Positions 1 through 7,401 of a stretch of 64,000 nucleotides of DNA are shown piece by piece. Numbering within the stretch: the stretch's first letter is position 1; the number at the start of each line of letters is the position of its first letter. The notes under the pieces were generated by a model, which was not told the DNA's origin, made no database searches, and saw only the letters and a list, made by a program, of their open reading frames with translations. The position numbers and the translations under genes were made by a program. Source of the stretch: JBGTFE01 sp049799955 (GTDB lineage Bacteria; Acidobacteriota; Blastocatellia; Pyrinomonadales; Pyrinomonadaceae); the NCBI GenBank assembly GCA_049799955.1, contig JBARIW010000088.1:19004-83003 (forward strand). Direction: 5' to 3'.

Positions 1-419
1 TGCGCAGCAGATTTGCGACGATGACAATTAGCGCAAAGCACGTCGCATTTTTCGATTTCCAATTCAATTCGCTTCCATGACGAATTGAGAATCAGATTCG
101 ATATGTTTTCGGCTTTTTCCGTACCTTCACGATGGTCAAATTCCAAAACAATCGGGTCAGTTTCGCCGCATTGAACGCAGGAATGTCGTTTCAGATATTC
201 AAAAACTTTCCTCGCGTTCTGTTCTCGGATTTTATTGCGGCTCGCGTTATGGCTGTTTCGATAATGCCGATGGTTTTCATAATATCGCCTGTCCCAGTTT
301 GCTTTGTAACAAGCGCGGCACCACGAAGCACGCCCGTCTTTCGACACTTTTCTCGCAGGAAACGAATCCAAATTCTTTTGAATTCCGCATTTCGTGCAAG
401 CCTTTTCCATGTCAAACAT
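1..419 (-). CDS. HNH endonuclease-like zinc-finger protein (3' end beyond window)
   Basis: Reading the minus strand from an ATG at 419 gives an open frame that runs off the left edge, about 139 codons. It shows an N-terminal CxxC pair (ACTKCG) and a second pair CRAC, then a central CVQCGE followed by LEFDHREG, and near the edge CANCHRRK. The order CxxC, then DH, then CxxCH is typical of small HNH nucleases found in phages, introns and mobile elements. The final zinc-binding residues are present but the true C-terminus is outside the window. An alternative start is the ATG at 410. It lies just downstream of the tRNA-Arg 3' end, a common integration position. Nuclease activity is inferred from the family, not shown. 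Confidence 0.7.
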   Translation of the reverse strand, partial: MFDMEKACTKCGIQKNLDSFPARKVSKDGRASWCRACYKANWDRRYYENHRHYRNSHNASRNKIREQNARKVFEYLKRHSCVQCGETDPIVLEFDHREGTEKAENISNLILNSSWKRIELEIEKCDVLCANCHRRKSAA

Positions 420-483
420 ATTAGCACCAATTCGATTTTTCAATCAAAATTATCGCCGCAAATTCAAAAATCAAAAATTAAAA

Positions 484-557
484 TACCCCCGGCACGACTT
501 GAACGTGCGACCCACAGCTTAGAAGGCTGTTGCTCTATCCAACTGAGCTACGGGAGC
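484..557 (-). tRNA. tRNA-Arg (anticodon TCT)
   Basis: The minus strand folds as a cloverleaf. The acceptor arms are GCTCCCG and CGGGGGT with discriminator A. The D arm contains GCTCAGTTGGATAGAGC. The anticodon stem is ACAGC/GCTGT around the loop CTTCTAA, and the T arm is GCACG-TTCAAGT-CGTGC. The anticodon TCT reads AGA. No CCA is encoded. Confidence 0.95.
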
Positions 558-596
558 ATAAAAAGAACGAATAGAAATCTTAACTATTGAAATTGC

Positions 597-1286
597 TCAA
601 GTCAAACCTTGTGCGGCATTCGCTTGTGTTTCCTCAATAATTTTGAGCATTTGTTCAAAAACTTCGGTCAAATCAAGCTCGCTCGTATCGATGACGACCG
701 CGTCTTCGGCAATCATCAGCGGCGAATCTTCGCGCGAAACGTCGCGTTCGTCGCGCAGATTTATTTCCGCCAGAGTGTTTTCATAAGTCGTCGCGCGTCC
801 TTTTTCCAAATCTTCCGTGTAGCGGCGTCGCGCGCGGGCTTCGGGCTTTGCGGTCAGGAAAAATTTGACCGTCGCGTTCGGAAAAACTACGGTTCCGATG
901 TCGCGCCCGTCGAGAACACAGCCGTTCGGCGCGTTTTTGCCGAGACTTCTTTGATGTTCGACCAGAATTCTGCGAACTTCCGAAACGCTCGAAACAATCG
1001 AAGCCGCCTGCCCGACCTGATTGGTGCGAATCGCAATCGAGACATCTCGCCCGTCCAGAAAAATCTGTAAATTTTCCGGCTCGCCGACAAGCTCGATGCG
1101 CGCGCGCGCGGCAATTTCCGCGACTTTCGCTTTATCTTCAAAACGCACGCCGCGTTCGACGACAGCCAGACCGACGCCGCGATACATCGCGCCCGTGTCG
1201 AGATAAAGCAGGTTCAAATGTTTGGCTAACATCTTGCCGAGCGTCGATTTTCCCGCGCCCGAAGGTCCGTCGATGGCGATAATCAT
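597..1286 (-). CDS. cmk: Cytidylate kinase
   Basis: A 229-residue protein, normal length for bacterial cytidylate kinase, which phosphorylates CMP and dCMP with ATP in the cytoplasm. The P-loop GPSGAGKST is at residues 7-15, LDTGAMYRG follows near residue 30, and the nucleotide-binding DGRDIGT segment is near residue 125. A basic RRRYTEDLEKG stretch matches the lid region. The ATG at 1286 begins the conserved MIIAIDGPSG start. A period-7 inverted repeat element begins five bases upstream of this start codon, so the element forms most of the leader. The tRNA-Arg gene lies downstream on the same strand. Confidence 0.96.
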   Translation of the reverse strand: MIIAIDGPSGAGKSTLGKMLAKHLNLLYLDTGAMYRGVGLAVVERGVRFEDKAKVAEIAARARIELVGEPENLQIFLDGRDVSIAIRTNQVGQAASIVSSVSEVRRILVEHQRSLGKNAPNGCVLDGRDIGTVVFPNATVKFFLTAKPEARARRRYTEDLEKGRATTYENTLAEINLRDERDVSREDSPLMIAEDAVVIDTSELDLTEVFEQMLKIIEETQANAAQGLT

Positions 1287-1290
1287 TTTC

Positions 1291-1362
1291 TATAATTGAT
1301 AATTGATAATTGATAATTGATAATTCGTTTCTTTTCATTATCAATTATCAATTATCAATTAT
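1291..1362. repeat. Hairpin element, 7-bp units (AATTGAT family)
   Basis: The left arm consists of four to five head-to-tail AATTGAT units. A short loop follows at about 1326-1336, and the right arm carries the reverse complement (ATCAATT units). It is the same family as the element at 38943-39013. It fills the spacer between cmk and the DUF6176 gene. Confidence 0.9.
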
Positions 1363-1376
1363 TCATTGGTTAGATT

Positions 1377-1709
1377 CTATGAAAAATTTTCCAAATCAAC
1401 CAGAAGCTCAAGTTGTTTTCGCTCCGCCCACGTTTCGCGTTTGAAGTTTTGATGATAGGCGTCGATTTCGTGAACGGATTTCTGCACCGCTTCGCGCGCT
1501 TTTTCAAAGCTTTCCGCCTTCATGATATAAATTAAAAAATCGCCTTCGCCCGTTCGGTCGAGAAAAACCATTTCCAAAATCACGCTTTCATCGCGCAGAG
1601 TCGCTATTGCTTCCGTTTTTCTTTCGTTCAGCATTTTCGCCCATTCGCGTACCTTTTCGATTGAATCGGGCTTCAGCTTGATTTTGACACATCCGGTCTG
1701 GTAATTCAT
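1377..1709 (-). CDS. DUF6176-like small protein
   Basis: A 110-residue cytoplasmic protein with no signal peptide or membrane segment. The pattern KIKLKPDSIEKVREWA, then TLRDESVILEMVFLD, then DFLIYIM, then a C-terminal IDAYHQNF fits the small alpha/beta family DUF6176, whose function is unknown. The start at 1709 is preferred over the upstream one at 1751 because AGGAG stands seven bases before it on the minus strand and the protein then begins at the conserved region (MNYQTGCVKIKL). The family call is from memory of the pattern and should be treated as moderate. It is not obviously linked to cmk beyond sharing a strand. Confidence 0.65.
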   Translation of the reverse strand: MNYQTGCVKIKLKPDSIEKVREWAKMLNERKTEAIATLRDESVILEMVFLDRTGEGDFLIYIMKAESFEKAREAVQKSVHEIDAYHQNFKRETWAERKQLELLVDLENFS

Positions 1710-2143
1710 TAGGCGGCTCCTGAAAAATGTTGTTTTTATAAGCAACGACAAATATTAAAAATTCAATTTTATATAGAAAGAATCAGACTGTCGATGGATA
1801 TGTGAATATTGATTAATTAATTTTATCGATTCCTCCAAAGCGCCGGGCGAAACTCTGCTTGCCCTGAGTATTTTCGAACAAGATAGTGCGGCGAACAATT
1901 ATTATTCTTACACAGGCTAAACGCTAAAGCATCAAAGTTTTTGCTGCCTGAAAAAATAACCCGTAAAAAAAAATATTGCAAAAAAATGTAAAAAGTTGTA
2001 ACGTTTACACGAAAAAAACATTTATAGGTAAAGGCAGTTTCTGCAAGGCTTCTGGGCAATTAAAAAGAGCTTTAATCCCGGAGGTGAACAGGATTCAGCT
2101 TTTATTTCGTTCACATTGAAAAGCAGCTATCGCAGAGAGCAGC
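1710..2143. other. AT-rich gene-free stretch
   Basis: About 430 bases without a credible gene. The 78-codon minus-strand frame at 1823-2059 lacks a ribosome-binding site and resembles nothing. Long A runs around 1950-2020 suggest promoter-type DNA for the gene at 2192. A GGAGGTGAAC stretch at 2080-2089 resembles a strong Shine-Dalgarno but no plausible start follows at usual spacing. I looked for a known riboswitch fold here and could not support one. Confidence 0.5.
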
Positions 2144-2167
2144 CCGTGTAATTTATAAATTACACGG
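2144..2167. promoter_or_regulatory. Perfect 24-bp palindrome, putative operator
   Basis: The half-site CCGTGTAATTTA at 2144-2155 is followed immediately by its exact reverse complement at 2156-2167, with no spacer. It ends 24 bases before the start codon of the metallopeptidase gene and just before its ribosome-binding site GGAGA. A dyad of this length and position is typical of a dimeric repressor site. It could also act as an RNA hairpin in the leader. Confidence 0.65.
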
Positions 2168-2191
2168 AATGTTTCCCCATGGAGATAAATT

Positions 2192-4156
2192 ATGGCTTCG
2201 ATACCATCGAGACGCACTCAGACATTGACTATCATTGCGCAGGACCCTACCGTAAAGGTCAAACGGAAAAAGCAGGGAACGGGCGAAGAAGAAGAAGTAA
2301 TTCTAACCGCGCGGGTTGATTTGCCGGCGGAGGAGCTGGCTTCCGGTCCGCGCGGTTACAGGGTTCAGGTTATCGATTACGATTCGACATCGGGCGTTCT
2401 TTATCCGCCGCTTGAGTATCGAGTGCTCGAAAGCGGACTCTATAACGATCCTTTTATCGATGAACCGGACTCGACGCTCTTAAACGACCCGCTTTTTCAC
2501 GCGCAGAATGTTTATGCCATCGTCATGCGCACCCTTGCTCGTTTTGAATACGCGTTGGGAAGGCGCGTTAGCTGGAGCTTTGACGGTCATCAGCTTCAAA
2601 TCGCGCCACACGCCTTTACTAATGCCAACGCTTTTTATTCAAAAAGAGACAGGGCGCTGCTTTTTGGTTATTTTCCAAAATCAAACGGTAATGCCGGCGA
2701 CCCGCTGACAACCGTTTTCACGTGTCTTTCGCACGATATAGTCGTTCACGAAACTACACACGCGCTGGTGGACGGTTTGCGCGAGCGTTACACAGACCCG
2801 TCATCGCCGGAGCAAGCCGGTTTTCACGAAGGCTTTGCAGACATCGTCGCGCTGCTTTCCATTTTTTCTCTGCCGAAGGTTGTCGCTTCGATTATTGATA
2901 AAAAATTTCAAAGCAATCAACCGTCTGCGACGAATGACCCGGAGAGTATCGAGATTAGAAGTCTCACAAGAGAGGCGCTGCGCGAATCGCTGCTTTTGGG
3001 TTTGGCTGAAGAATTCGGAGAGGAAATATACGATATGCGGGGCAAAGCGCTGCGGCGCTCGGTTAAATTGACGCCGAACCCCGAGCATATTAAAAGCCCT
3101 GAGTTCGAGGAGCCGCACAAGCGCGGCGAATTACTCTCCGCCGCCGTGATGAACACTTTCATTGAAGTATGGGTCAGGCGTTTGGAAGGACTCGGAAACC
3201 GACCGCCGCAGATTCGGACCAGTGAGACGCAGGAAACTCCGGGCGGCGATTCTCCGGCTGCTTTAATTGAAGCGACGGCACAGGATATAGCGACTTACGA
3301 ACGCATCAACCGTCAGGAGCTGATGAAAAAAAGCGGAGAAGAGCTCGACTATACATACAGTTTGCTTGACCGTCGCCGCGTCGTTGAGGAGGGCGCGAAC
3401 ATTGCCGATTACTTGCTGACGATGGTTATCCGTTCGCTCGATTACAGCCCGCCGTCCGATGTTGAATTTTGCGATTTTCTCAGCGCGGTTCTGACGGGCG
3501 ACCGTGAAGTCAGACCCGACGATTCGAAATACCAATTTCGCAAAAATCTTCTGGAAAGCTTCAAATCCTACGGAATAGAACCGACTTCGAAGGGCGACGG
3601 AACTGAGACGGGCGTTTGGGAACCGCTGGATTGCGAACTCAGTTACAATCGCATCCATCTCGAATCGCTGGTTCGCGACAAAGATGAAATGTTTCGTTTT
3701 ATCTGGGAAAATCGAAAAGAGCTCGGTCTGGAAGAGCAGGCTTATACGCGCGTTCTCTCGGTACGCCCGTGCGTGCGCGTAAATCCTGAAGATGGTTTCA
3801 CGCTCAGAGAAACCGTGGCTGAATATCACCAGATTATCAACCTGCAAGCTTCGGAGATGAAACACCTCGGCATCAAAAAGCCGGCGCCGATGTCCGACTC
3901 GCAGGAAGTAACGCTTTACGGCGGCGGAGCGTTGATTTTTGACGAATTCGGACAAGTCAAATTCCATGTTCGCAATCGTCTCCTAAATCCGGAGCGACAG
4001 ACACGGCGTCTCGAATATCTCTGGAGATACGGGGAATTTCGTCAGGACGGGCAGAAAAAGGGCGCTTCAAGACGCTTCGCCCAGATGCACCGCGCGCGAT
4101 TCAATCACATAGAAGAAGAAGGAGTGGCAGATGACAACTATCTCGAAAAACACTAG
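2192..4156 (+). CDS. Gluzincin (thermolysin-like HEXXH) metallopeptidase-like protein
   Basis: A 654-residue protein with no signal peptide, so probably cytoplasmic. Residues 145-160 (NANAFYSKRDRALLFGY) and 182-223 (HDIVVHETTHALVDG and FHEGFADIVALL) match the thermolysin-type core: zinc ligands H186 and H190, catalytic E187 and third ligand E213. The remaining 430 residues are not recognised. The start follows GGAGA at seven bases. The reading frame overlaps the next gene (4131) by 26 bases, so the two are probably translationally coupled. A perfect palindrome precedes the gene. Proteolytic activity is inferred from the motif; the substrate is unknown. The pairing with a ComEC-like hydrolase suggests a dedicated two-protein module. 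Confidence 0.75.
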   Translation: MASIPSRRTQTLTIIAQDPTVKVKRKKQGTGEEEEVILTARVDLPAEELASGPRGYRVQVIDYDSTSGVLYPPLEYRVLESGLYNDPFIDEPDSTLLNDPLFHAQNVYAIVMRTLARFEYALGRRVSWSFDGHQLQIAPHAFTNANAFYSKRDRALLFGYFPKSNGNAGDPLTTVFTCLSHDIVVHETTHALVDGLRERYTDPSSPEQAGFHEGFADIVALLSIFSLPKVVASIIDKKFQSNQPSATNDPESIEIRSLTREALRESLLLGLAEEFGEEIYDMRGKALRRSVKLTPNPEHIKSPEFEEPHKRGELLSAAVMNTFIEVWVRRLEGLGNRPPQIRTSETQETPGGDSPAALIEATAQDIATYERINRQELMKKSGEELDYTYSLLDRRRVVEEGANIADYLLTMVIRSLDYSPPSDVEFCDFLSAVLTGDREVRPDDSKYQFRKNLLESFKSYGIEPTSKGDGTETGVWEPLDCELSYNRIHLESLVRDKDEMFRFIWENRKELGLEEQAYTRVLSVRPCVRVNPEDGFTLRETVAEYHQIINLQASEMKHLGIKKPAPMSDSQEVTLYGGGALIFDEFGQVKFHVRNRLLNPERQTRRLEYLWRYGEFRQDGQKKGASRRFAQMHRARFNHIEEEGVADDNYLEKH

Positions 4157-5510
4157 TAGCGCAAAACAAAAGAGCAATTCAGGCTCGATTAATAAAAGCT
4201 CAAAACCGGACAGATTGACCTTGTGCAGTTACCAAATGGGCTTCGGCGATTGTTACCTTTTAACTTTTCATTACGGGGCTGAGGGGCGACATATTCTCAT
4301 AGATTTCGGCAGCACTGAAAAACCCTCCGGCGCGCCGAAGGATTTGATGTTGCAGGTGGCGAAGGATATTAAGCAAAGATGCAGCGGAAAGTTGCATATC
4401 GTCGTCGCCACCCATCGCCACAAAGACCACATCAGCGGCTTTGCCACTAATCAGGACGGCAACGCATCGGGCGATATTATTCGCGAGTGCAATCCCGATT
4501 TGGTTATCCAGCCGTGGACGGAAGACCCTAACGCGGCGGTTGACGCGACTAACTCCGTAACTACGTCCAAAAACAAAACGATTGCCTTTTCACAAACATT
4601 GTTCGATATGCAGACGGTCGCCGAAACAATCAAAAATGAATCGCGTTCTCTCAGCGGAAGCGACGAGATGACGGCTCTCGCCGACCAGCTCGGTTTTCTC
4701 GGCGAAGATAACATCAGCAATCTTTCGGCGGTCGAAAATTTAATAAAAATGTCAGGCGAAGGGCGCGGGCGATATGTCAGCGCTGATTTGGTCAAGCCGC
4801 TAAATGTCAATGATTTGCTGCCGGGCGTTACGGTTCGAGTGCTGGGACCGCCTAATCTTGAGCAATCTAAAAAAATTACTAAAATGCGTGATGAGGATGC
4901 GGCTGAATTCTGGCAGTTAAGCGCCAATGCCGGAAAAACTCTCAACAATTCAGCGAAACCGCTCTTCCAGTATTACGTTGCCGACGCTCATTCGAAATCG
5001 CAGCTAATGCCGGCGCATACGCGCTGGTTTATCCGTCGTATGGATGCAGTTCGCGGCAATCAGATGCTTGAAATCGTTCGCATTCTCGATAGCGTGATGA
5101 ATAATACCAGCGTCATTCTCCATTTTGAAGTCGGCGGTAAAAAATTACTCTTTCCCGGCGACGCGCAAATAGAAAACTGGTCTTATGCTCTGGAGGAAGC
5201 GCAACGCAACCCGGCATTCAGAAAGCTTCTGGAGGATGTGGACGTGTTTAAGGTCGGTCATCACGGCAGCCGGAATGCCAATCCGAAATCGCTTTGGGAA
5301 ATGTTTAAAAAGAAGAGTGCCGCGCCTTCTGAAAAACGTCTCCAAACATTCGTCTCAACGATGGAGGGCAAACACGGAAACGCTGAGAAGAAAACCGAGG
5401 TGCCGCGCTTATCGCTGGTCGAGGCGCTGCAATCTCAGAGCACCTATTTTTCTACTCAGAAACTAAAAGAAAATGAATTGAGCCGGGAGTTTACTATCAA
5501 CTTCCAGTAA
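4131..5510 (+). CDS. ComEC-like metallo-beta-lactamase-fold protein
   Basis: A 459-residue protein without a signal peptide. After a polar N-terminus of about 28 residues comes the fold start (YQMGFGDCYLLTF, then HILIDFGS), the metal-binding THRHKDH at residues 94-100, and later the ComEC/Rec2-type signatures LLFPGDAQIENW and VFKVGHHGSRNANP. The metal site looks complete. Unlike ComEC it has no membrane domain, so it is a free hydrolase, possibly a nuclease or phosphodiesterase. It carries inserts between the core motifs, notably about residues 110-320. It overlaps the metallopeptidase gene upstream by 26 bases. The exact reaction cannot be read from sequence. Confidence 0.8.
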   Translation: MTTISKNTSSAKQKSNSGSINKSSKPDRLTLCSYQMGFGDCYLLTFHYGAEGRHILIDFGSTEKPSGAPKDLMLQVAKDIKQRCSGKLHIVVATHRHKDHISGFATNQDGNASGDIIRECNPDLVIQPWTEDPNAAVDATNSVTTSKNKTIAFSQTLFDMQTVAETIKNESRSLSGSDEMTALADQLGFLGEDNISNLSAVENLIKMSGEGRGRYVSADLVKPLNVNDLLPGVTVRVLGPPNLEQSKKITKMRDEDAAEFWQLSANAGKTLNNSAKPLFQYYVADAHSKSQLMPAHTRWFIRRMDAVRGNQMLEIVRILDSVMNNTSVILHFEVGGKKLLFPGDAQIENWSYALEEAQRNPAFRKLLEDVDVFKVGHHGSRNANPKSLWEMFKKKSAAPSEKRLQTFVSTMEGKHGNAEKKTEVPRLSLVEALQSQSTYFSTQKLKENELSREFTINFQ

Positions 5511-5573
5511 CGGCGAAAAATTGCGGCTGGTCGGGTTTACCCGTCCTGACAGGAAGGTCGGAGACTTGTCGGA

Positions 5574-5724
5574 TTTGCACAAAAATAGAGAAATAAGCAG
5601 AGGGAATTATTAATTCTCCGTGAAACTCTGTGAAACCTCCGTGTTCTCTGTGTTGAAATCAATTTTTAACACAGAGAACACGGAGGTTTCACAGAGAACG
5701 CAAAGTTTTTCTATTTTGTGCAAA
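5574..5724. repeat. Large hairpin element with two layers of inverted arms
   Basis: The outer arms are TTTGCACAAAAATAGA at 5574 and its near complement ending at 5724. The inner arms carry GTGAAACTCTGTGAAACC on the left and its complement (GGTTTCACAGAG) on the right, with CTCTGTGTT/AACACAGAG closing the stem at about 5646-5677. Units are imperfect and about 9-10 bp. It separates convergent genes (the MBL gene and YjbR). The preceding 5511-5573 stretch holds nothing I recognise. Confidence 0.8.
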
Positions 5725-5784
5725 GCCGGTAAACTCATTACCGGAGATACTTATATAATCGGGACAAATAATTTAAGGAATTAT

Positions 5785-6129
5785 TTACGACATTTTGTTC
5801 TTAAGATTTTTCGGCAGTTTTTCCCAAACCAGTTTATACGAATTTTTAATTAAATCTCTTAATTCTTTAGTCTCAAGCGCGTCGAGCTTTTCCAAAGTAA
5901 CCCAGTGATAACGCGCAACGTAATGAGCCGGAATAATGCCGTCTTTTTCGACGAGCTCGGCAGATTTTTCGGGCGTGCATTTGAACGAAATGCTCTGCAC
6001 AGCCGTTTCCAAACCCGTTACCGCAAACATTTTTTTGCCGACGCAGAATGTCAAATCGTTTCCCCATTTCACATCTTCGGTCGCGCCGGGAAATGATAAG
6101 CAAAATTTGCGAATTTCTTCGATGTCCAT
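5785..6129 (-). CDS. MmcQ/YjbR family protein
   Basis: A 114-residue protein of the YjbR/MmcQ family, a small fold with a DNA-binding-like surface but no firmly known role. The family pattern is clear: FCLSFPGATEDVKWGNDLTFCVGKKMFAV near the N-terminus, then FKCTPEKSAELVE, then the conserved HYVARYHWVTLE segment and a C-terminal helix LIKNSYKLVWEKLPKN. Length is normal. Its ATG is one base after the stop codon of the threonine aldolase gene upstream, so the two are almost certainly co-transcribed. Confidence 0.9.
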   Translation of the reverse strand: MDIEEIRKFCLSFPGATEDVKWGNDLTFCVGKKMFAVTGLETAVQSISFKCTPEKSAELVEKDGIIPAHYVARYHWVTLEKLDALETKELRDLIKNSYKLVWEKLPKNLKNKMS

Positions 6130-6130
6130 T

Positions 6131-7165
6131 TTATTCCCCGAGAATTTTTTCCATAACGCTGACGGTTTTTTCCATGTCCGCGCGCGAAACGTCCGAATGC
6201 GTAACCATCCGAATCGTGTCGCCGAATCCGATTGCCAGAATTCCGTTATCTTTTAACTTTGTAACGATTTCGGTAGAATGTTTGCCCGTTTTCGAGATGT
6301 CGAAAATCACGATGTTGGTAACGACTCTTGCCAAATCTACTAAAACGCCTTTCAGATTTGCCAAGCCTTCCGCCAGAAATCGCGCGTTTTCGTGGTCTGT
6401 GCGCAGAAGCTTTGGCGATTCTTCGAGCGCAATCAAGCCGGCAGCCGCCAAGATTCCGACCTGACGCATTCCGCCGCCGAGCCGTTTGCGCCAGACGCGC
6501 GCTTCTTCGATAAAATCTTTTTTGCCGAGAATCATCGAGCCGACCGGAGCGCCGAGCGCTTTCGACAGGCAAAACTGCACCGAGTCGCAATCTTTGGTAA
6601 GCTCCGCGACCGATTCGTTTAAGGCTGTCGAAGCGTTAAAAATTCTCGCGCCGTCCATATGAACGGGTAAATTTAATTCATGCGCTTTCTCGCAGATTTC
6701 CGCGCAGTGGGCGGCGGTCATTACATTTCCGCCCGCAAAATTATGCGTGTTTTCCAGACAAATCAAACCCGTCGGGCAGGCGTAATAAGGCTGGTTGATG
6801 TGCAAGACGGAAGCGATTTCGTTCCACGTCAGCATTCCGCTGCCGTCCTGACTTTTCACAGGGCGAACCAGAACGCCGGAGACGACCGAAGGCGTCGCCA
6901 TCTCGTAATTGTAGATGTGCCCGCGCTCTTCGATAATTATTTCATTGCCCGGTTTGGTGTGCAGCTTGACGGCAATTTGATTGCCCATCGAGCCGGTCGG
7001 GACAAACAGCGCGGCTTCCTTTTCGAAAATCCCGGCGGCGCGTTCCTGCAAGAGATTAACCGTCGGGTCTTCGGCGTAAACGTCGTCGCCGACTTCCGCT
7101 TCAGCCATCGCTTTTCGCATCTGCGCGGTCGGCTTTGTTACAGTGTCGCTTCTTAAATCAACCAT
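6131..7165 (-). CDS. ltaE: Low-specificity L-threonine aldolase
   Basis: A PLP enzyme cleaving L-threonine or allo-threonine to glycine and acetaldehyde in the cytoplasm. The protein of 344 residues begins with the family's usual start (MVDLRSDTVTKPT), followed by GDDVYAEDPT, the substrate-site HMDGARIFNA segment, and LSKALGAPVGS containing the Schiff-base lysine. The frame also opens 15 bases upstream with GTG at 7180, but the ATG at 7165 matches family starts. It is followed after one base by the YjbR gene. Upstream are a strong terminator and a GC-rich hairpin, so it forms its own transcription unit. Confidence 0.93.
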   Translation of the reverse strand: MVDLRSDTVTKPTAQMRKAMAEAEVGDDVYAEDPTVNLLQERAAGIFEKEAALFVPTGSMGNQIAVKLHTKPGNEIIIEERGHIYNYEMATPSVVSGVLVRPVKSQDGSGMLTWNEIASVLHINQPYYACPTGLICLENTHNFAGGNVMTAAHCAEICEKAHELNLPVHMDGARIFNASTALNESVAELTKDCDSVQFCLSKALGAPVGSMILGKKDFIEEARVWRKRLGGGMRQVGILAAAGLIALEESPKLLRTDHENARFLAEGLANLKGVLVDLARVVTNIVIFDISKTGKHSTEIVTKLKDNGILAIGFGDTIRMVTHSDVSRADMEKTVSVMEKILGE

Positions 7166-7231
7166 CCTTGTATTTTGCACAAATATTTTTGTTTTGAAAA
7201 ACCCGGGTGATAAAATATTGCTTGTTAAAGT

Positions 7232-7302
7232 GCGAGAGGCGGGCGAAGTAAGCGCGTATTGATTGAATGTAAATACGCGCTTAGTTCGCCCGCGCCTTTC
7301 GC
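7232..7302. repeat. GC-rich long hairpin of unknown role
   Basis: About 30-base arms: GCGAGAGGCGGGCGAA...AAGCGCGTATT at 7232-7260 and the near complement AATACGCGCTTA...GGCGAAAGGC-type sequence ending at 7302, with a loop of about 11 bases. It is much more GC-rich than the other hairpin elements and has no tandem units. It lies in the leader of ltaE, next to a terminator. Confidence 0.7.
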
Positions 7303-7304
7303 AA

Positions 7305-7360
7305 AAAGCAAAAAGGCAGAAAACCCACCATAACGGTCGATTTTCTGCCTTTGGTTTTTT
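7305..7360 (-). terminator. Rho-independent terminator of the reprolysin-like protease gene
   Basis: The arms AAAGGCAGAAAA (7312-7323) and TTTTCTGCCTTT (7341-7352) form a 12-bp perfect stem with T runs on both sides, so it can act in both directions. It lies 42 bases after the stop of the minus-strand protease gene. Confidence 0.85.
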
Positions 7361-7401
7361 GCCGGTTCAGTTAAAAGCGCGAACCGGTTTCAAAATGATG
7401 T

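Noticed and set aside
1823..2059. 78-codon minus-strand frame in the AT-rich gap
   Set aside because: No ribosome-binding site, no resemblance to any family, and Phe/Asn-rich composition expected from AT-rich noncoding DNA.
1905..2110. Possible riboswitch (GEMM-like CACAGG...AAAC...CAAAG pattern) before the metallopeptidase gene
   Set aside because: Only short pieces resemble the motif; I could not draw the conserved stems or the receptor, so it is not listed.
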